From contig JAXGGA010002323.1 of assembly GCA_038373865.1 (NCBI GenBank), forward strand, positions 1 to 64,000: a stretch of 64,000 bases of DNA, read 5' to 3'. The stretch comes from Uloborus plumipes. Taxonomy: Eukaryota > Arthropoda > Arachnida > Araneae > Uloboridae. A model generated the notes under the pieces. The model made no database searches. It was given only the letters and a program-made list of their open reading frames with translations, and had not been told where the DNA came from. Position numbers and translations under genes: made by a program. Positions 23,373-33,949 of this stretch are shown piece after piece (within the stretch, counting starts at the first letter, position 1; the number at the start of each line of letters is the position of its first letter).

Positions 23373-26300
23373 CAGGGCTCGAAGTTGTCCTTAAATTCCT
23401 GAAATTCCTTAAAAAAAATTAAGTGTCCTTAAATGTCCTTAATTTTTTATATTCCCAATTAATGTCCTTAAATATCTATGATATTCTAGTTTTCTAAAAA
23501 AAATTCAACCGAATTCAACTGTAAGGATTTGAAAAATAAAAAATTTAACTTAAGAAATGGTAAAAATCGTTTCGCCTGCCACGTGTTTACTACGCGTAAA
23601 CGTGCGTCAGCGTACAGGCGACCAATCATACTTGAGAACGCTCATGCGGTATTTCTGAATTGCGGCATCGGTGAAAAAAACCGTATTGACGTAAAAGGAA
23701 AGACAGCCAGAGTATCGTAACTGCAACTGCCGTTCTTGATTGTTTACATTTCGAATTCTAAGCGTGGCTTTGTGAAAGGGTGGTGTTTTTATTTTTGAAT
23801 TAAGCAATGGGTCGAAAGACAAAATTTAATCAATCTTGGATTTCTGAAGGAAAAAAGGACCAAAATGGGGACAACGTCGGCAGTTGGTGCAAGCCATGCG
23901 ATGAATACACTGCATTTTGCGTTGTATGTGAAAAATCGTTCAGCATTGCGAGCATGGGCTATTCCCAGATAAACTCTCATGCAAACAGTGAAAAACACAA
24001 AAAACTAATTAAAAGTAAAGTAAATCAATTGAGTTTAGTCAGCAGTTCATCTGTTCTGAAACTGGCATCAGCTACCGAAGGAAGTGGAAGAATGTGGTTA
24101 CCATCTAATGCAAAAGAAAAAGCCATAAAGGCTGAAATTTTATTACTTTTGCATGCTATTAAATGCAATTACTCATTTTCGAATTTGGGAGATTTGGTAG
24201 AAATATGTGCCGAGGTATTTGATGATTCAATGATTGTGAAGAATGTCACACTTTCAGAAACAAAGGCACGTTATGTAACAAAATTTGGACTTGCACCTTA
24301 TTTTCGCAAACAATTGTTTCAAGACATTGGTAGGTCTTTTTTTACTCTCTATTTTGATGAAACAACAACGAAGCAATCCAAAAAACAACTGGATATTCAC
24401 ATTTCATATTGGTCTGAGAAATTTGAAAATATTGTGGTGTCCTATTGTGAATCTGAATTTGTAGGTCATTTAGATGCTGCTAAGATTTTTGAAATTGTGA
24501 AGAATTTCATTGAAAGCAATAATTTAAGTATTGATAAATGTTTGCAATGTTCTTCAGATGGTCCGAATGTGAATTTATTATTTTTGAAAAAATTTAACTG
24601 TTATCTGGATTCTTTGAATTTTAAGAATTTGGTAGACATTGGGACCTGTGCTTTGCATACTATAAATAATGGTATGAAAAAGGGATTAAATAAGTTAGAT
24701 TGTGATGTTATAAGTTTGATTGATGATGTTTTTATTTTTTTGAGAATGTCTGCTGCAAGGCAAGAAGACTTTCATCATGTGCAAATAAATACTTTGCTTG
24801 GTGTGGAAGCTGATCATGTAATTTTGAAACACGTGAGTAGTAGGTGGCTTACTTTATCCCCTGTTTGTGATAGGTTCATTGAGCAGTATTCAGCTTTAAA
24901 AGAATACTTCTTAGAGTTCCTTCCAAAGAACAATGATGTTTCAAAACTAGGTGAAAGATATCGTAATATTTGTATATTTTTGAAAGATCCTATGACTCTT
25001 GTGTACTTACATTTTGTTAGTTTTTTTGCCTCGTGTTTTCTGCCTTATTCAACATTGCTACAGAAAAGCACACCACTGATTCACGTACTATACTCCAAAT
25101 TGAATGAACTTTTGAGAAATGTCATGTTTAAGTTCATCAAACAAGATATTGTGAATGAAAAAGAAGGTTTGCCCTTAAAGAACATTGACTGTTGTGACTC
25201 CAAGTTTTGGGTTACACCTCGAAATGCAATTAATGTGGGATCCGGAGCATCAAATTTGCTCAATAAGGATTTTGATAAAAAAGAGCATAAAACTTTTTTA
25301 TTATCTGTGAGAAGTTGTTACATGGAAACTTGTACATATTTTCAGAAAAAGTTACCGATTTCTAATGTTATTCTAAGAGATGTGCAATGCATTCATCCAG
25401 CATTGCGTAATCAAGAATTTTCTAAAGCTGCAATGAGCCGTCTTGTGGTGCACTTGATGAAAGTTTCAAAAACAGACCACATTTGCAATGCAGTTAACAC
25501 CGAATGGTGTATGTATGCTTGTGATAAGTTTGCTAATACATATGATGTTGATCAGGATATTTGCAAATATTGGAGTGATGTTTCTAAAATAAAAGATTCT
25601 GCTGGTATGCAAAAGTATCCAAATCTTAGTGCTTTCGCCAAATCTTGCTTGACTTTGTCTCATGGAAATGCTATTCCTGAGCGTGGATTTTCTATTAACA
25701 ATTCAATTGTTACATCAAGTAAAGCTTCATTCTCAGAATTGGGTATCCGCTCCATAAGATTGGTAAAAGATTATGTCTACAGATATAAAGTGGTCAAAAA
25801 CGTACCAGTTACGAAATCTCTAGTTGAAAGTGTTCAGAAATCTCATAGTGCATATGCTGCTCATTTGGAAGAACTGAAGCAGAAAGCTAGTTTGGAGCTT
25901 CAAAAGAAACGAAATGCAGAGGAAGAAGAGCAAGCAAGTTCCAAAAAACAAAAGAAGGAGGATGAATCAAAAGCTAAGTTAAAGGAATTGGCTATAAAGG
26001 AAAGAAGTTTAGTTGAGGAAGAAAATGCTGCACATTGTCTTCTCGCGGAAGCCAATGAAAAACTTAAGTCGGCAATTTCAAAAAGTGATATGAAATCTAT
26101 AAAAGTTGCCCAAATTATGATCGACGCTGCAAATGAAAGCATTATTGCTGTATCTAAAAAACTTGTCACTGTTCGCCATGATGTAACTAAAATAAATGAA
26201 AGTCGCTAATCGCAATACATATATTTTTGTTTTATTTTTTAGAAATAAATATTTTAAACAGGAATTTTTAGTCATTGTTTATCAAGTTGCCAGATTTTAC

Positions 26301-26451
26301 TCAATTTTTTCGGATATATTTGTGTACGTCATGTGATGTAGGTAAGTTGCTTCAATTGTTGAAAACATGTCAGTTTAGTATGTCCTTAAATTGTCCTTAA
26401 ATTTAGCAACAATCTTGTCCTTAAATTTGAATTTTTAGACTTCCAGCCCTG
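23373..26451 (+). mobile_element. Complete, apparently autonomous hAT transposon with 6-bp TSD
   Basis: The left terminus CAGGGCTCGAAGT and the right terminus ACTTCCAGCCCTG form a 13-bp inverted repeat with one mismatch. The direct repeat TGCAGA abuts both ends (23367-23372 and 26452-26457); six bases match, shorter than the 8 bp usual for hAT. Inside each end lie several copies of GTCCTTAAAT (23396-23475 and 26380-26430), likely transposase-binding sites. Between them is one uninterrupted 800-codon transposase gene (23807-26209). The element lies in a Maf-gene intron in the sense orientation. Confidence 0.88.
23807..26209 (+). CDS. hAT-superfamily transposase, intact, 800 residues
   Basis: A cut-and-paste transposase expected to bind the element ends and act in the nucleus. 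The ATG at 23807 follows an in-frame stop (TAA at 23801) and opens an uninterrupted frame. Visible in order: a BED-like zinc finger (C38, C41, H58, H64); a first catalytic Asp in LYFDETT (D184); a second in CSSDGPNVN (D251); the hAT C-x-x-H signature CALH (C281, H284); SRWLTL (345-350) of the insertion-domain region; and the C-terminal dimerisation block HGNAIPERGFS (619-629), whose Glu626 is conserved in hAT proteins. After it comes an unusual tail of about 130 residues (670-800) rich in Lys, Glu and Ala that looks like a coiled coil. No stop or frameshift is seen, and terminal repeats and target duplication are preserved, so recent activity is plausible. A domesticated host protein is the less likely alternative. 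Confidence 0.92.
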   Translation: MGRKTKFNQSWISEGKKDQNGDNVGSWCKPCDEYTAFCVVCEKSFSIASMGYSQINSHANSEKHKKLIKSKVNQLSLVSSSSVLKLASATEGSGRMWLPSNAKEKAIKAEILLLLHAIKCNYSFSNLGDLVEICAEVFDDSMIVKNVTLSETKARYVTKFGLAPYFRKQLFQDIGRSFFTLYFDETTTKQSKKQLDIHISYWSEKFENIVVSYCESEFVGHLDAAKIFEIVKNFIESNNLSIDKCLQCSSDGPNVNLLFLKKFNCYLDSLNFKNLVDIGTCALHTINNGMKKGLNKLDCDVISLIDDVFIFLRMSAARQEDFHHVQINTLLGVEADHVILKHVSSRWLTLSPVCDRFIEQYSALKEYFLEFLPKNNDVSKLGERYRNICIFLKDPMTLVYLHFVSFFASCFLPYSTLLQKSTPLIHVLYSKLNELLRNVMFKFIKQDIVNEKEGLPLKNIDCCDSKFWVTPRNAINVGSGASNLLNKDFDKKEHKTFLLSVRSCYMETCTYFQKKLPISNVILRDVQCIHPALRNQEFSKAAMSRLVVHLMKVSKTDHICNAVNTEWCMYACDKFANTYDVDQDICKYWSDVSKIKDSAGMQKYPNLSAFAKSCLTLSHGNAIPERGFSINNSIVTSSKASFSELGIRSIRLVKDYVYRYKVVKNVPVTKSLVESVQKSHSAYAAHLEELKQKASLELQKKRNAEEEEQASSKKQKKEDESKAKLKELAIKERSLVEEENAAHCLLAEANEKLKSAISKSDMKSIKVAQIMIDAANESIIAVSKKLVTVRHDVTKINESR

Positions 26452-26504
26452 TGCAGAGTGCTTCTACCTAGTGGAGAAACTATGTGATATTCTTCAACTA
26501 ATAA

Positions 26505-26566
26505 GTACCAAACCCAGATTTTATCATTTTCTGTAATGGACTCAAGTAACCCTTGTTTACGGTATT
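26505..26566 (-). repeat. Right arm of the inverted repeat around the hAT element
   Basis: The reverse complement of this stretch repeats 23276-23353 (CCAAACCCAGATTTTATCAT here, its complement there). It marks the far side of the spacer into which the hAT element inserted. Confidence 0.7.
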
Positions 26567-26639
26567 ACTTGTGCACCGATGATAACAGAGGTTAATAGCA
26601 GACTCTAAAATTTGGAGAGAAATATTTCCAGAAGATTTA

Positions 26640-26765
26640 ATGTAACATCACAACAACATCTGTTATTACACAATGGCAACTAAAACAAGAATAAGATCAC
26701 TTATTTGTGAAATGGCACAGACCGGTAGTGTTGCCATTTCTAGAAAACAATAACGATAATGTTGC
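26640..26765 (-). repeat. Inverted copy of part of the 21.1-21.3 kb mariner-like fragment
   Basis: On the minus strand this segment matches about 21185-21310 over roughly 120 bases with scattered differences. Together the two copies bracket the hAT element and its host repeat in opposite orientation. Confidence 0.6.
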
Positions 26766-26779
26766 CAGGAACAACGCAG

Positions 26780-26781
<2 letters not shown>

Positions 26782-26812
<31 letters not shown>
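26782..26812. repeat. (AT)n microsatellite
   Basis: An uninterrupted alternating AT run of about 30 bases. Confidence 0.95.
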
Positions 26813-26815
<3 letters not shown>

Positions 26816-26951
26816 TTATCGTTCAATGGTTTATTTCTTCAAAAAGTGAATCTAATCTTGAAAGAACAAGATTTTGAATTATGTCTGTAATAAATTGACC
26901 ATTTACTGTATGTAGTGGAGAAAATATCAACGTAAAATAGGCACAAATAAG

Positions 26952-27010
26952 CAGAGATACTGCAGACACGTGTTTCGGGGCTACAAGGAGCCCCTTTTTT
27001 CAATGCAAGA
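26952..27010 (-). ncRNA. Hammerhead-ribozyme-like motif, copy 1 (degenerate)
   Basis: On the minus strand the order is TTGAAAAAA, stem GGGGCT, loop CCTTGT, stem AGCCCC, GAAA, then CACGTGTC. This is the layout of a type I hammerhead: core strand 1, stem II, GAAA, very short stem III, GUC cleavage triplet. The second copy at 52091-52140 has the same loop and flanks but stem GGCGTT/AACGCC, so pairing is preserved by compensatory change. The canonical CUGANGA is replaced by UUGAAAAA, so self-cleavage is doubtful. Penelope-like retroelements are known to carry hammerheads with minimal stem III, which would explain the dispersal. Confidence 0.4.
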
Positions 27011-27054
27011 AGTGTGAGCTTTAGGATGAAGCTCACACTTCTTGCATTGAAAAA
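26996..27054. repeat. Perfect 25-bp hairpin
   Basis: 26996-27020 and 27030-27054 are exact reverse complements (CAATGCAAGAAGTGTGAGCT in the left arm) with a 9-base loop. The outer part of the left arm overlaps the first core strand of the hammerhead-like motif, so a second, inverted copy of that part of the repeat seems to have been added here. Confidence 0.9.
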
Positions 27055-27310
27055 GCACAAAGGTATTTGTAAACTTCATTTACTGTATGTTTTCTGATAT
27101 GAATCAGGCATTTTTGTTTTCAGTCTATGTAATAAAATTACGGATAGTTACTTAATGTTTAATTACATATTAAATGAGTGAGGTTTGCTCGCATTGAAAC
27201 TTATAGAAACAATATTTAATCTTCTGCAGTAGTGGTTAACATTATTTTAAAAGTTTTTAAAAAGTATTTTACAATGTTTTGCAGTAAATAATTAAAAAAT
27301 TGATTGTGCT

Positions 27311-28647
27311 TATAGTCATTCCACCTCAACTGACCTAAATTTTCAAACTGTCTTCACCCGAGCACCTCTGATTTTGATAATATTTTTAAGAGATGTACTT
27401 ATGCCTTCAAAACTAACATATGCAAATTTTCAGCTTCCAAGATCCAAATCCTGAGGATCTAGGATCCTTCAAATAATAGGCAAAATGTTGGAGCAGTTTT
27501 ATGAAATGATTCATCATTTTTCAGCTAAACTTGCATTAAATTTTACTACACTGAAAGCCTGAAATTTGGGGAACATAGAGTATTTGCTTTTGGTAATATA
27601 TTCTTTGTTTTTTGTAACTTTAAGTTCATTAACTTTTCTGTTACAGGCATGTAAACTCTTGGCAAAGCTCGATGATAAAACTTTTTTCTGGATTTTAGGT
27701 TATCATATAATCTGAATACAGCTCATTCAAAAGCTTGTACTTTGTAATTCTATTACAAAAATAGTGGTTTGTAATGTGTCACAGTCACAGAGCTTAATTA
27801 TTAAGTTTGTAAGAAATATTATCATCCTAAGTGGCTATCAAAAACATTCACAAGAAAAAAAAAACCCGTTTTTCAGGAGCTGTAGTTCTAATCTGCCACA
27901 ATCAACTTTTTGTATGTACCATTAGAAAGAGCAGATTATTTTGTGTTAGAATGTTTTTTTAATGGTGTTTAGTTAGATAAGGATAAAAAACAACCGTCTA
28001 AAATCCAGAAAATAATTTCACTACTGAGCTGTGTCCAGAGTTTACATGCCTGCAATAGAAAAGTTATGAGCTTAAATGAACGAAAATTTCTGAATGTATT
28101 AGTAACAAAAAGTACTCTGAGCTTCTAAAATTTCCGGCCTTCAGTGTTGTAAAATTTTCTTCAAGCATAGACTAAATGTGGCAATATAGCCCATTGAAAA
28201 TAGCTATTTTCTCAGAATAGTTACAAAGCATGATCTTTTGAAGTAGTCATGTTTAGAGTTTATGATAAAATAAACTCCAGTAAAAAATTTCTCCACCATA
28301 TTTTTTCAAGAGTTTGCATCTGTGCTACACAAAAGCTAATGAGCTTTGACCCACAAAAACTGTAAAATATATTAACAACCAAGTACTATTAGCTCCAAAA
28401 TTTCAAGCCTCCGGTATTATAAAATTTTCTGAAAGCTTAGCCTAAACATGGCAAATTCTTTCACCACGCTGCTACAAAATTTTTATTTTCCTTTATTTGG
28501 GGATCCTAGATCCTGAGAATATCTAGTTTGGAAGCTGAAAATTTGCATAGGTTGAGTGTCTTAGGTATGGGTACATCTGAAATTTAATTAAAATCTGAGA
28601 TGGTCGGGTGCAGACTGCTATTTCACTTGACGTGGTATTACTCTATG
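27311..28647. mobile_element. 1.3-kb palindromic (foldback) repeat
   Basis: The ends TATAGTCATTCCACCTCAA and (inverted) CATAGAGTAATACCACGTCAA pair, and matching continues inwards through AAATTTTCAGCTTCCAA, GGATCTAGGATCC and GGCATGTAAACTCT up to CTGGATTTTAG on both sides. The right arm is longer because an internal segment is duplicated (compare 28110-28165 with 28380-28435). Related unpaired sequence occurs at 33175-33320. No coding capacity is visible. Confidence 0.75.
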
Positions 28648-29465
28648 GTAGCATTTATTTAGCCATTTAATTTTGTGTACAGTTGTAAAATTCTTAGATT
28701 TAAAATAATTCAATTTTTTGTGCGTTCTTAATTATTTTTTTGGACTGAGATTTAGCTACAAAAGGGAGTAAAAAAACTATGACAAAACAAAAATTAGCAA
28801 AAGGAAAGTGTCACAAAGGTGGTTAATTAGTAATCCTGTTTAGTTGGGTTTACACTTTCAGATTCATAATTTTTTTGGATAGTTGAGATAATGAAACTCA
28901 AAGCTCATTTTGAAATAATTAGCATAAGATTGCAAAAAGTTAATGAAATTTTTTTTGTTTTCATTTCAGAATAAAAGGGATATTAAAAAAAAAATCCCAA
29001 TAGCAAAAATGAACTTCCGTTTAAAAATGAAATGACATTTACAAAAGTAGATTCTAATACATGAGTACTAAAATTATAGAGTTTTTATTTATCTTCATTC
29101 ATTACATTTTATTTTGTTTCTTTTAAAAATGCTTTTTTTTTTTCCAATGCATGCTTTGCTGGAAATTATTTGTCTTACTAGTATTTTATTGACTTTCATT
29201 CTACAAAATTTCGATTTATTCTTATGAAATGAATGAGGTTCATGAACATGTAGTGTCTGAAACTTTTAATTTGTACTAATTTTTTTTTTTTTTTTGAAAT
29301 ATATCAACATTGTAAGTGTTGCTTTGCCAAAGTTCCTTTTTGTGTTTCAGATTGCAATTCTTTTATATCCATTACATCAAAATATTATAACATCAAAAAA
29401 TGGAAAAATAACAAATTATTTTGTTCATTTATCTAAATACAAAGTAATATTGATTTTTTTTTTAG
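28648..29465. other. Maf-gene intron, AT-rich spacer
   Basis: No gene or repeat recognised; A and T tracts near 28987 and 29280-29295. It ends in the T-rich acceptor of the next exon. Confidence 0.5.
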
Positions 29466-29524
29466 CCTGAGTGGTCGTTCTCATTCAGTAATTACTGGTG
29501 TAACCTTTTTCTTACCAAATCACA
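29466..29524 (+). CDS. Maf/ASMTL-like pyrophosphatase, LSGRSHSV exon
   Basis: This small 59-base exon lies between TTTTTTTTTAG and GTAAGT. Its first base completes a Ser codon begun in the previous exon. It then reads LSGRSHSVITGVTFFLPNH and leaves one base of a codon. L-S-G-(R/K)-x-H-x-V-x-T-G-V is one of the most conserved blocks of the Maf family and helps form the nucleotide-binding cleft. Phases fit both neighbours exactly. Confidence 0.95.
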
Positions 29525-30587
29525 GTAAGTGATAAATTTTAGTAATTACTTTCTTATATTCATCCATATCTATAGTTGTCATTTCTTGTAATCTTATATT
29601 TAATGAATCTATAGGTTGAAATAATAATAGTAAAAGAAAAAAAAATCATGTTATTATTGATTTGTTTCTTAAAGTCTTGAAACTTTTTGTTAAAAATAAA
29701 TTTACAACTTTATTAACATTTTAATGTGTACAAAATCAAAGAAATTTAGATAGTTTAATAATTGGATAATTGCACTAAATCGGTTAGTTTTAAATTTACT
29801 TTTTTGACTTTACTTTGGAACCATCAATTGCAGCTTTATGTGGCATAGTAGTAAATTAAAATATTTTTCTCCTTTTAAAAGCATGTCATTTAAATGTTGA
29901 GAACTATATCTCTAAACACCAAAATGCACTATTTCATGGCTTTTTTCATGGCTATTTCATGGCAAACTTTTGAAGAGCCATAGTCAACATTAGACCTATA
30001 CTAACTGGGATGAGTAAAATGATGTAATATCTTAAAATATAGACAAAAAAGGTTATATATTGGTAAATGTAAATAAATTAGATAAAGTAATAATAAAATT
30101 ATTGGTGTACATTAATTTTTTCCAAAGCCTATTATTTAAAAGAAGCTTTAATAATTTCTGGGATGGAAATCGTGATTATTGTGAACATTATGTTTTGTTT
30201 TGGTGACAAATGTAAATTGGCAGTGCTTTGTTATTCATATTTGAATTTATTTTAGGGATTTTTGTGTGAGAGAGCAGGACTTAGGATGTATTTATCTGTC
30301 GAAAATAAAAATTTACTGTTGTTTTAGAAATATTAGAAATCATATTTCTTCGCCCCCCCCCCTGAAAAAAAGTTTTATTTTTTATTTCTAATTTCAATGG
30401 AAACTGACAAACTCTTTCCAGGTGATGGGGCATACTTAGGGTAAACTTTGTCGTTAGGTCGGGTGGCATGTATACAATTGGTATTGTTCGCTTCCGGTAG
30501 TTCGACCCAAGTGCTTTTTCTTTATGTCATACATAAATAAATTATAAGAATTTTTCTTTTTCAAACATTATCAGCAGGCATTGCAGC
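29525..30587. other. Maf-gene intron spacer
   Basis: AT-rich with no recognised gene; a short C run lies at 30353-30362. Confidence 0.45.
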
Positions 30588-30872
30588 ATCACTTGATGGC
30601 ATTACATTGGACCATGTTAACCCGGTAATGTTTAATAGAAATCAAATGCCCTTTCACTGGTGAGAAATAAGCCCTCAAGTAATGCTGCATTCCCGAAAAG
30701 AACAGGGGATACAATTCAATTGGATAAACATTATCAATATCTTTATCCAATCCAGCTCCAAATGATGGTTTGGAAGGTACAAAAATGTGATCTTGTTGTG
30801 TGGACTCTGGATGAGTTTCCATCCAAAACATCAGTTATGATAAAAAGTTTTGCTAAAGCATGCTTCAAGATG
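30588..30872 (+). pseudogene. Remnant of a YqaJ-type exonuclease/recombinase domain
   Basis: The + frame from about 30690 reads FPKRTGDTIQLDKHYQYLY, then PIQLQMMVWKVQKCDLVVWT. In YqaJ-family nucleases (lambda-exonuclease fold) the pattern L-x-K-x-H-x-Y-x-Y-Q-x-Q-x-Q-(M/L)...C-D-(F/L)-V-V-(W/Y)-T covers the catalytic Gln and Lys region, and this segment follows it closely, although the expected Tyr-Gln is replaced by Tyr-Pro. Upstream and downstream the similarity stops and only about 60 codons remain, so this is a fragment, probably left by a mobile element carrying a YqaJ nuclease as commonly seen in arthropod genomes. It is intronic and sense to the Maf-like gene. Confidence 0.5.
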
Positions 30873-32178
30873 TAATATTTTATTTTGATCATGTTTTTTC
30901 TGTGACATACTTTGACATAAATAACTAACCAAGTATGTGCATGTGTAATTTTTGTTAAATGATAATATTTTACTGAAATTTGTATATTTTTATCAATATA
31001 AATTGTAACTGGTTGCTGATTGGAGATAAGCAATATATAACATTTTAAAATTTGCAGTAAACATAAAGTGAGAGTTTTCTTAGAAATATTATCAATTTTA
31101 TAGTAACATTATTTAATCATAACTAAAACTTTTTTAGTAATACATTGACAGTAAAATCCAAAGAGAGTATCTGGCTATTCATTTGCCAATTAAGTCAAAA
31201 CCATAAAATACCTGCTTTGGTGCATCATACACAGGGTTGTCCATTTTTTTTCACTCCGGGAAAAAAACTGCCCTGGACAAAATATCATTTTGTTCATTTT
31301 CCCCACTTTTCCAGAAGGTAAAACATTTCTAGGCTAAAAATGAATAACTTGGCAATGGCAAATAAATATATTGATTATTTTTATTGAAGGAACGTTTTAA
31401 CATCAAAAAATCCCACATTTAGTTGAAGATATACAATATTATGGGAAATATTTAATCAATTTGCTTTAAAGTTTATCATTTTTTAAATTCTTTTTTCATG
31501 CCTGCTGCAAACTTTTGCATACATGCTTGGAGTTTTTGAAAAAGAAATAGATATTGTCCATTTCTTACTTTCTCTTGAATTGGTTGGAAATGAATGGAAA
31601 CTTAACTCCGTTCAAGTATTGGAGGTTACAGAACATTGAGGGACGTGGAAATTCCAAGGTATTTTAAAGTTTAAATGCTCAGTTTTGCTCAGCTATTACA
31701 GCGAGAAGAAGCCAGCAGTGGAGTAACCAGAAGTAATTTATCCCAAGATACTCTTGTGTGCGCACTAGGAATGATGGGAGTTTTAGCATGCCCCTTAGTA
31801 ACAAAAATATGAACTATAAAAAGGAAGAAAGTGAGTGTTCAATCAGCAGGTATTGAGTGGTTTGTTATTGCTTCACCTCATAATTTCCACACAGAGCTGA
31901 GTATCCCAGCATATGGTTCCTGTCAATAATTTTGTTTTTTTCACAAAGTGGTCAGTTAGGAAGTACTTACGAAGTGGTGCTTCATGGCAAAAAGTTGTAG
32001 ATATCTTAGCCATCTGTAATATTACCAGGGTGTTGAGCGAAAAGGTAGATCTACAAGTCCACCCCAGAAAAAAAGAGTGTGATAGAATTTTAAACATCAT
32101 ATTAGTTAACTTTATTTTATGTAAGTGCTTTTGATTATAACCCACACATTTGTTATAGTGAATTAATTTTCATCTTAG
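30873..32178. other. Maf-gene intron spacer
   Basis: No gene recognised. Near 31231 ACAGGGTTGTCC resembles a hAT-type end without an identifiable partner. Frames at 31873-32145 on both strands have no known domain. It ends with the acceptor TTTTCATCTTAG. Confidence 0.4.
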
Positions 32179-32278
32179 ATCCTGCAGTTCAGTATCGCTT
32201 TTGTGAAGAAACTATTGTCAACATGCCGATATTGGCTGAGGAAATAATAAATGCATATATTAAGACTGGTGAACCTAT
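32179..32278 (+). CDS. Maf/ASMTL-like pyrophosphatase, fourth supported exon
   Basis: A 100-base exon between CATCTTAG and GTAAGT. It completes an Asn codon with the base left by the previous exon and reads PAVQYRFCEETIVNMPILAE and then EIINAYIKTGEPM, with the Met codon split across the next intron. The F-x-E-x-T-x-V-x-F/M-x-x-L...Y-(I/V)-x-(T/S)-G-E-P-x pattern is the standard C-terminal half of Maf domains, where the GEP...(D/G)KAG segment lines the active site. Confidence 0.95.
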
Positions 32279-33949
32279 GTAAGTGTTTTTACATACTGAA
32301 ATTTGATTACCTTGATGAATTTTGTTTATTTTTGAACTATAATAATTTCTGAAGTATATTTGTCATCATTTATTGATTTATCTATTATTCATTCTGATCC
32401 AACCAGTCAAAAAAAAAAAAACATACATTGTGTACCAAATGCCTCATATTAATTTATTACAACTACAGTTATTTCAAAGTTTGAATGATACATATATCTG
32501 CTAATTTTTATGTGCATTAAATATCAAATTTATTAATTTAAACTATTATTAAGCTTTCGTTCACAAGTCCAAATTTTTGTTTTCAACTCCAAAATTTGTT
32601 TACATCCGCTTCTGTAAAACTTGCTCATTTTACCGTACTATGCCACATCTATGTTAAATTCTTTATGTAATTGTAAAATACTTTAATTTTAGAACTACTA
32701 ATGTTTATTTCATTTTATTGTAATTTTTAAAAAAATTACTTGTAATCAATTACATTTTTACTATCAAAATCAAGAAGATAGCATTGTTAATATATTATTG
32801 AAATTAAGCCATTTATTTATGAGTTAATACAAAGAACTGAATTTGTTTTTTAAAATTAGACAGAACATAGTTAAATATATACAATACCGCCCAGTTATGA
32901 CATCCAGAGACAGCAGTTTCATTCTTGTTGTGGACTCATGAGTCTGGAATAGTCAATAACCAAGCTGAAGGCAGATGTAATCTTATTAAAGGTGAGTGCC
33001 AACAAACTAGTGGCTAAATCAGTCAGAGTATGCAGTGATGGTGTCGTTTCAACTTGTCAGTTTAAGGCAAATGCAAAAATATCATTAAACTGGAGGTTTT
33101 ACATTTAGGAGTTTAAATTACTTTTTGTTGTCAATAGGTTCCACCATTTTTATGAGTTAAAGCTAATTAGATTTTATGTATCATGCATGTAAATTCATGA
33201 CAAAGCTCAGTGATGAAATTTTTTTCCTGATTTCAGGTTATCATAAATTCTGAATAAAACTGATTCAAAAGCTTAGACTTTGTAATTCTTTTGACAAAAG
33301 AGCTGTTTTCAATAGGTTGCAGTTTCAGAGTAAAGTTAATGCCCCTAAAAGCCACTTATGAAAGAGGTTTAAAGCTATTTTTATTTTTTCTCCACTCTTA
33401 ACCTTTGATTTTATAGTGGTCACCAAAAGTCGTTTAAACAGTCAAAAATAGGATTTTTAGTCTTATTGGTTTTGACCAAAATGTATTTGAATTGCATTTA
33501 TGAATGCTAATTTTAAATTTTCACTTTTTAAGTACATTATATAATGAAGCGAACAAGCAATGAGAAAGTGTTTCAAAACATGTTTCCTAATATTGCAATT
33601 ACAGCACAATTTTAAACTGCATTTTAAAATTATTCTGCATTTTTTAAGTTGCCAATTAGGTACTGATGTCAGTTTTTGTTTTATTATTTATTACTTTTAT
33701 TGTTATTTTAGGTCAGTTTTAGTCAAGCTGATTCTCACTTCCCACTTTATCAGAGTTTGATTTTGAAGCTTTGGTAGTGTTGTGTAAAAGGTTTCATCCA
33801 ATGATAAAATTTTATATGAGCTAGAATCAACTTGGAACTTTATTCTTGATTATTGTAAAATGCTTACCCTTTTGAATAGTCTTAAGTCTTTAAGAAAACT
33901 CTTTTTATCATTGAGAAGTCCTTGAATACTTCATGAAAAAAAAAAAATT
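32279..33949. other. Maf-gene intron with repeat fragments
   Basis: 33175-33320 is a diverged relative of the left half of the palindrome at 27311-28647 (shared GCATGTAAA, TCAGGTTATCAT and TTCAAAAGCTT blocks). 32885-33000 is less AT-rich (CCCAGTTATGACATCCAGAG) and looks like a dispersed repeat, but I cannot name it. The rest is AT-rich spacer. Confidence 0.45.

Noticed and set aside
26640..27070. An intact Penelope-like element next to the hammerhead-like motif
   Set aside because: No reverse transcriptase or GIY-YIG sequence is readable near either copy, so only the motif is reported.
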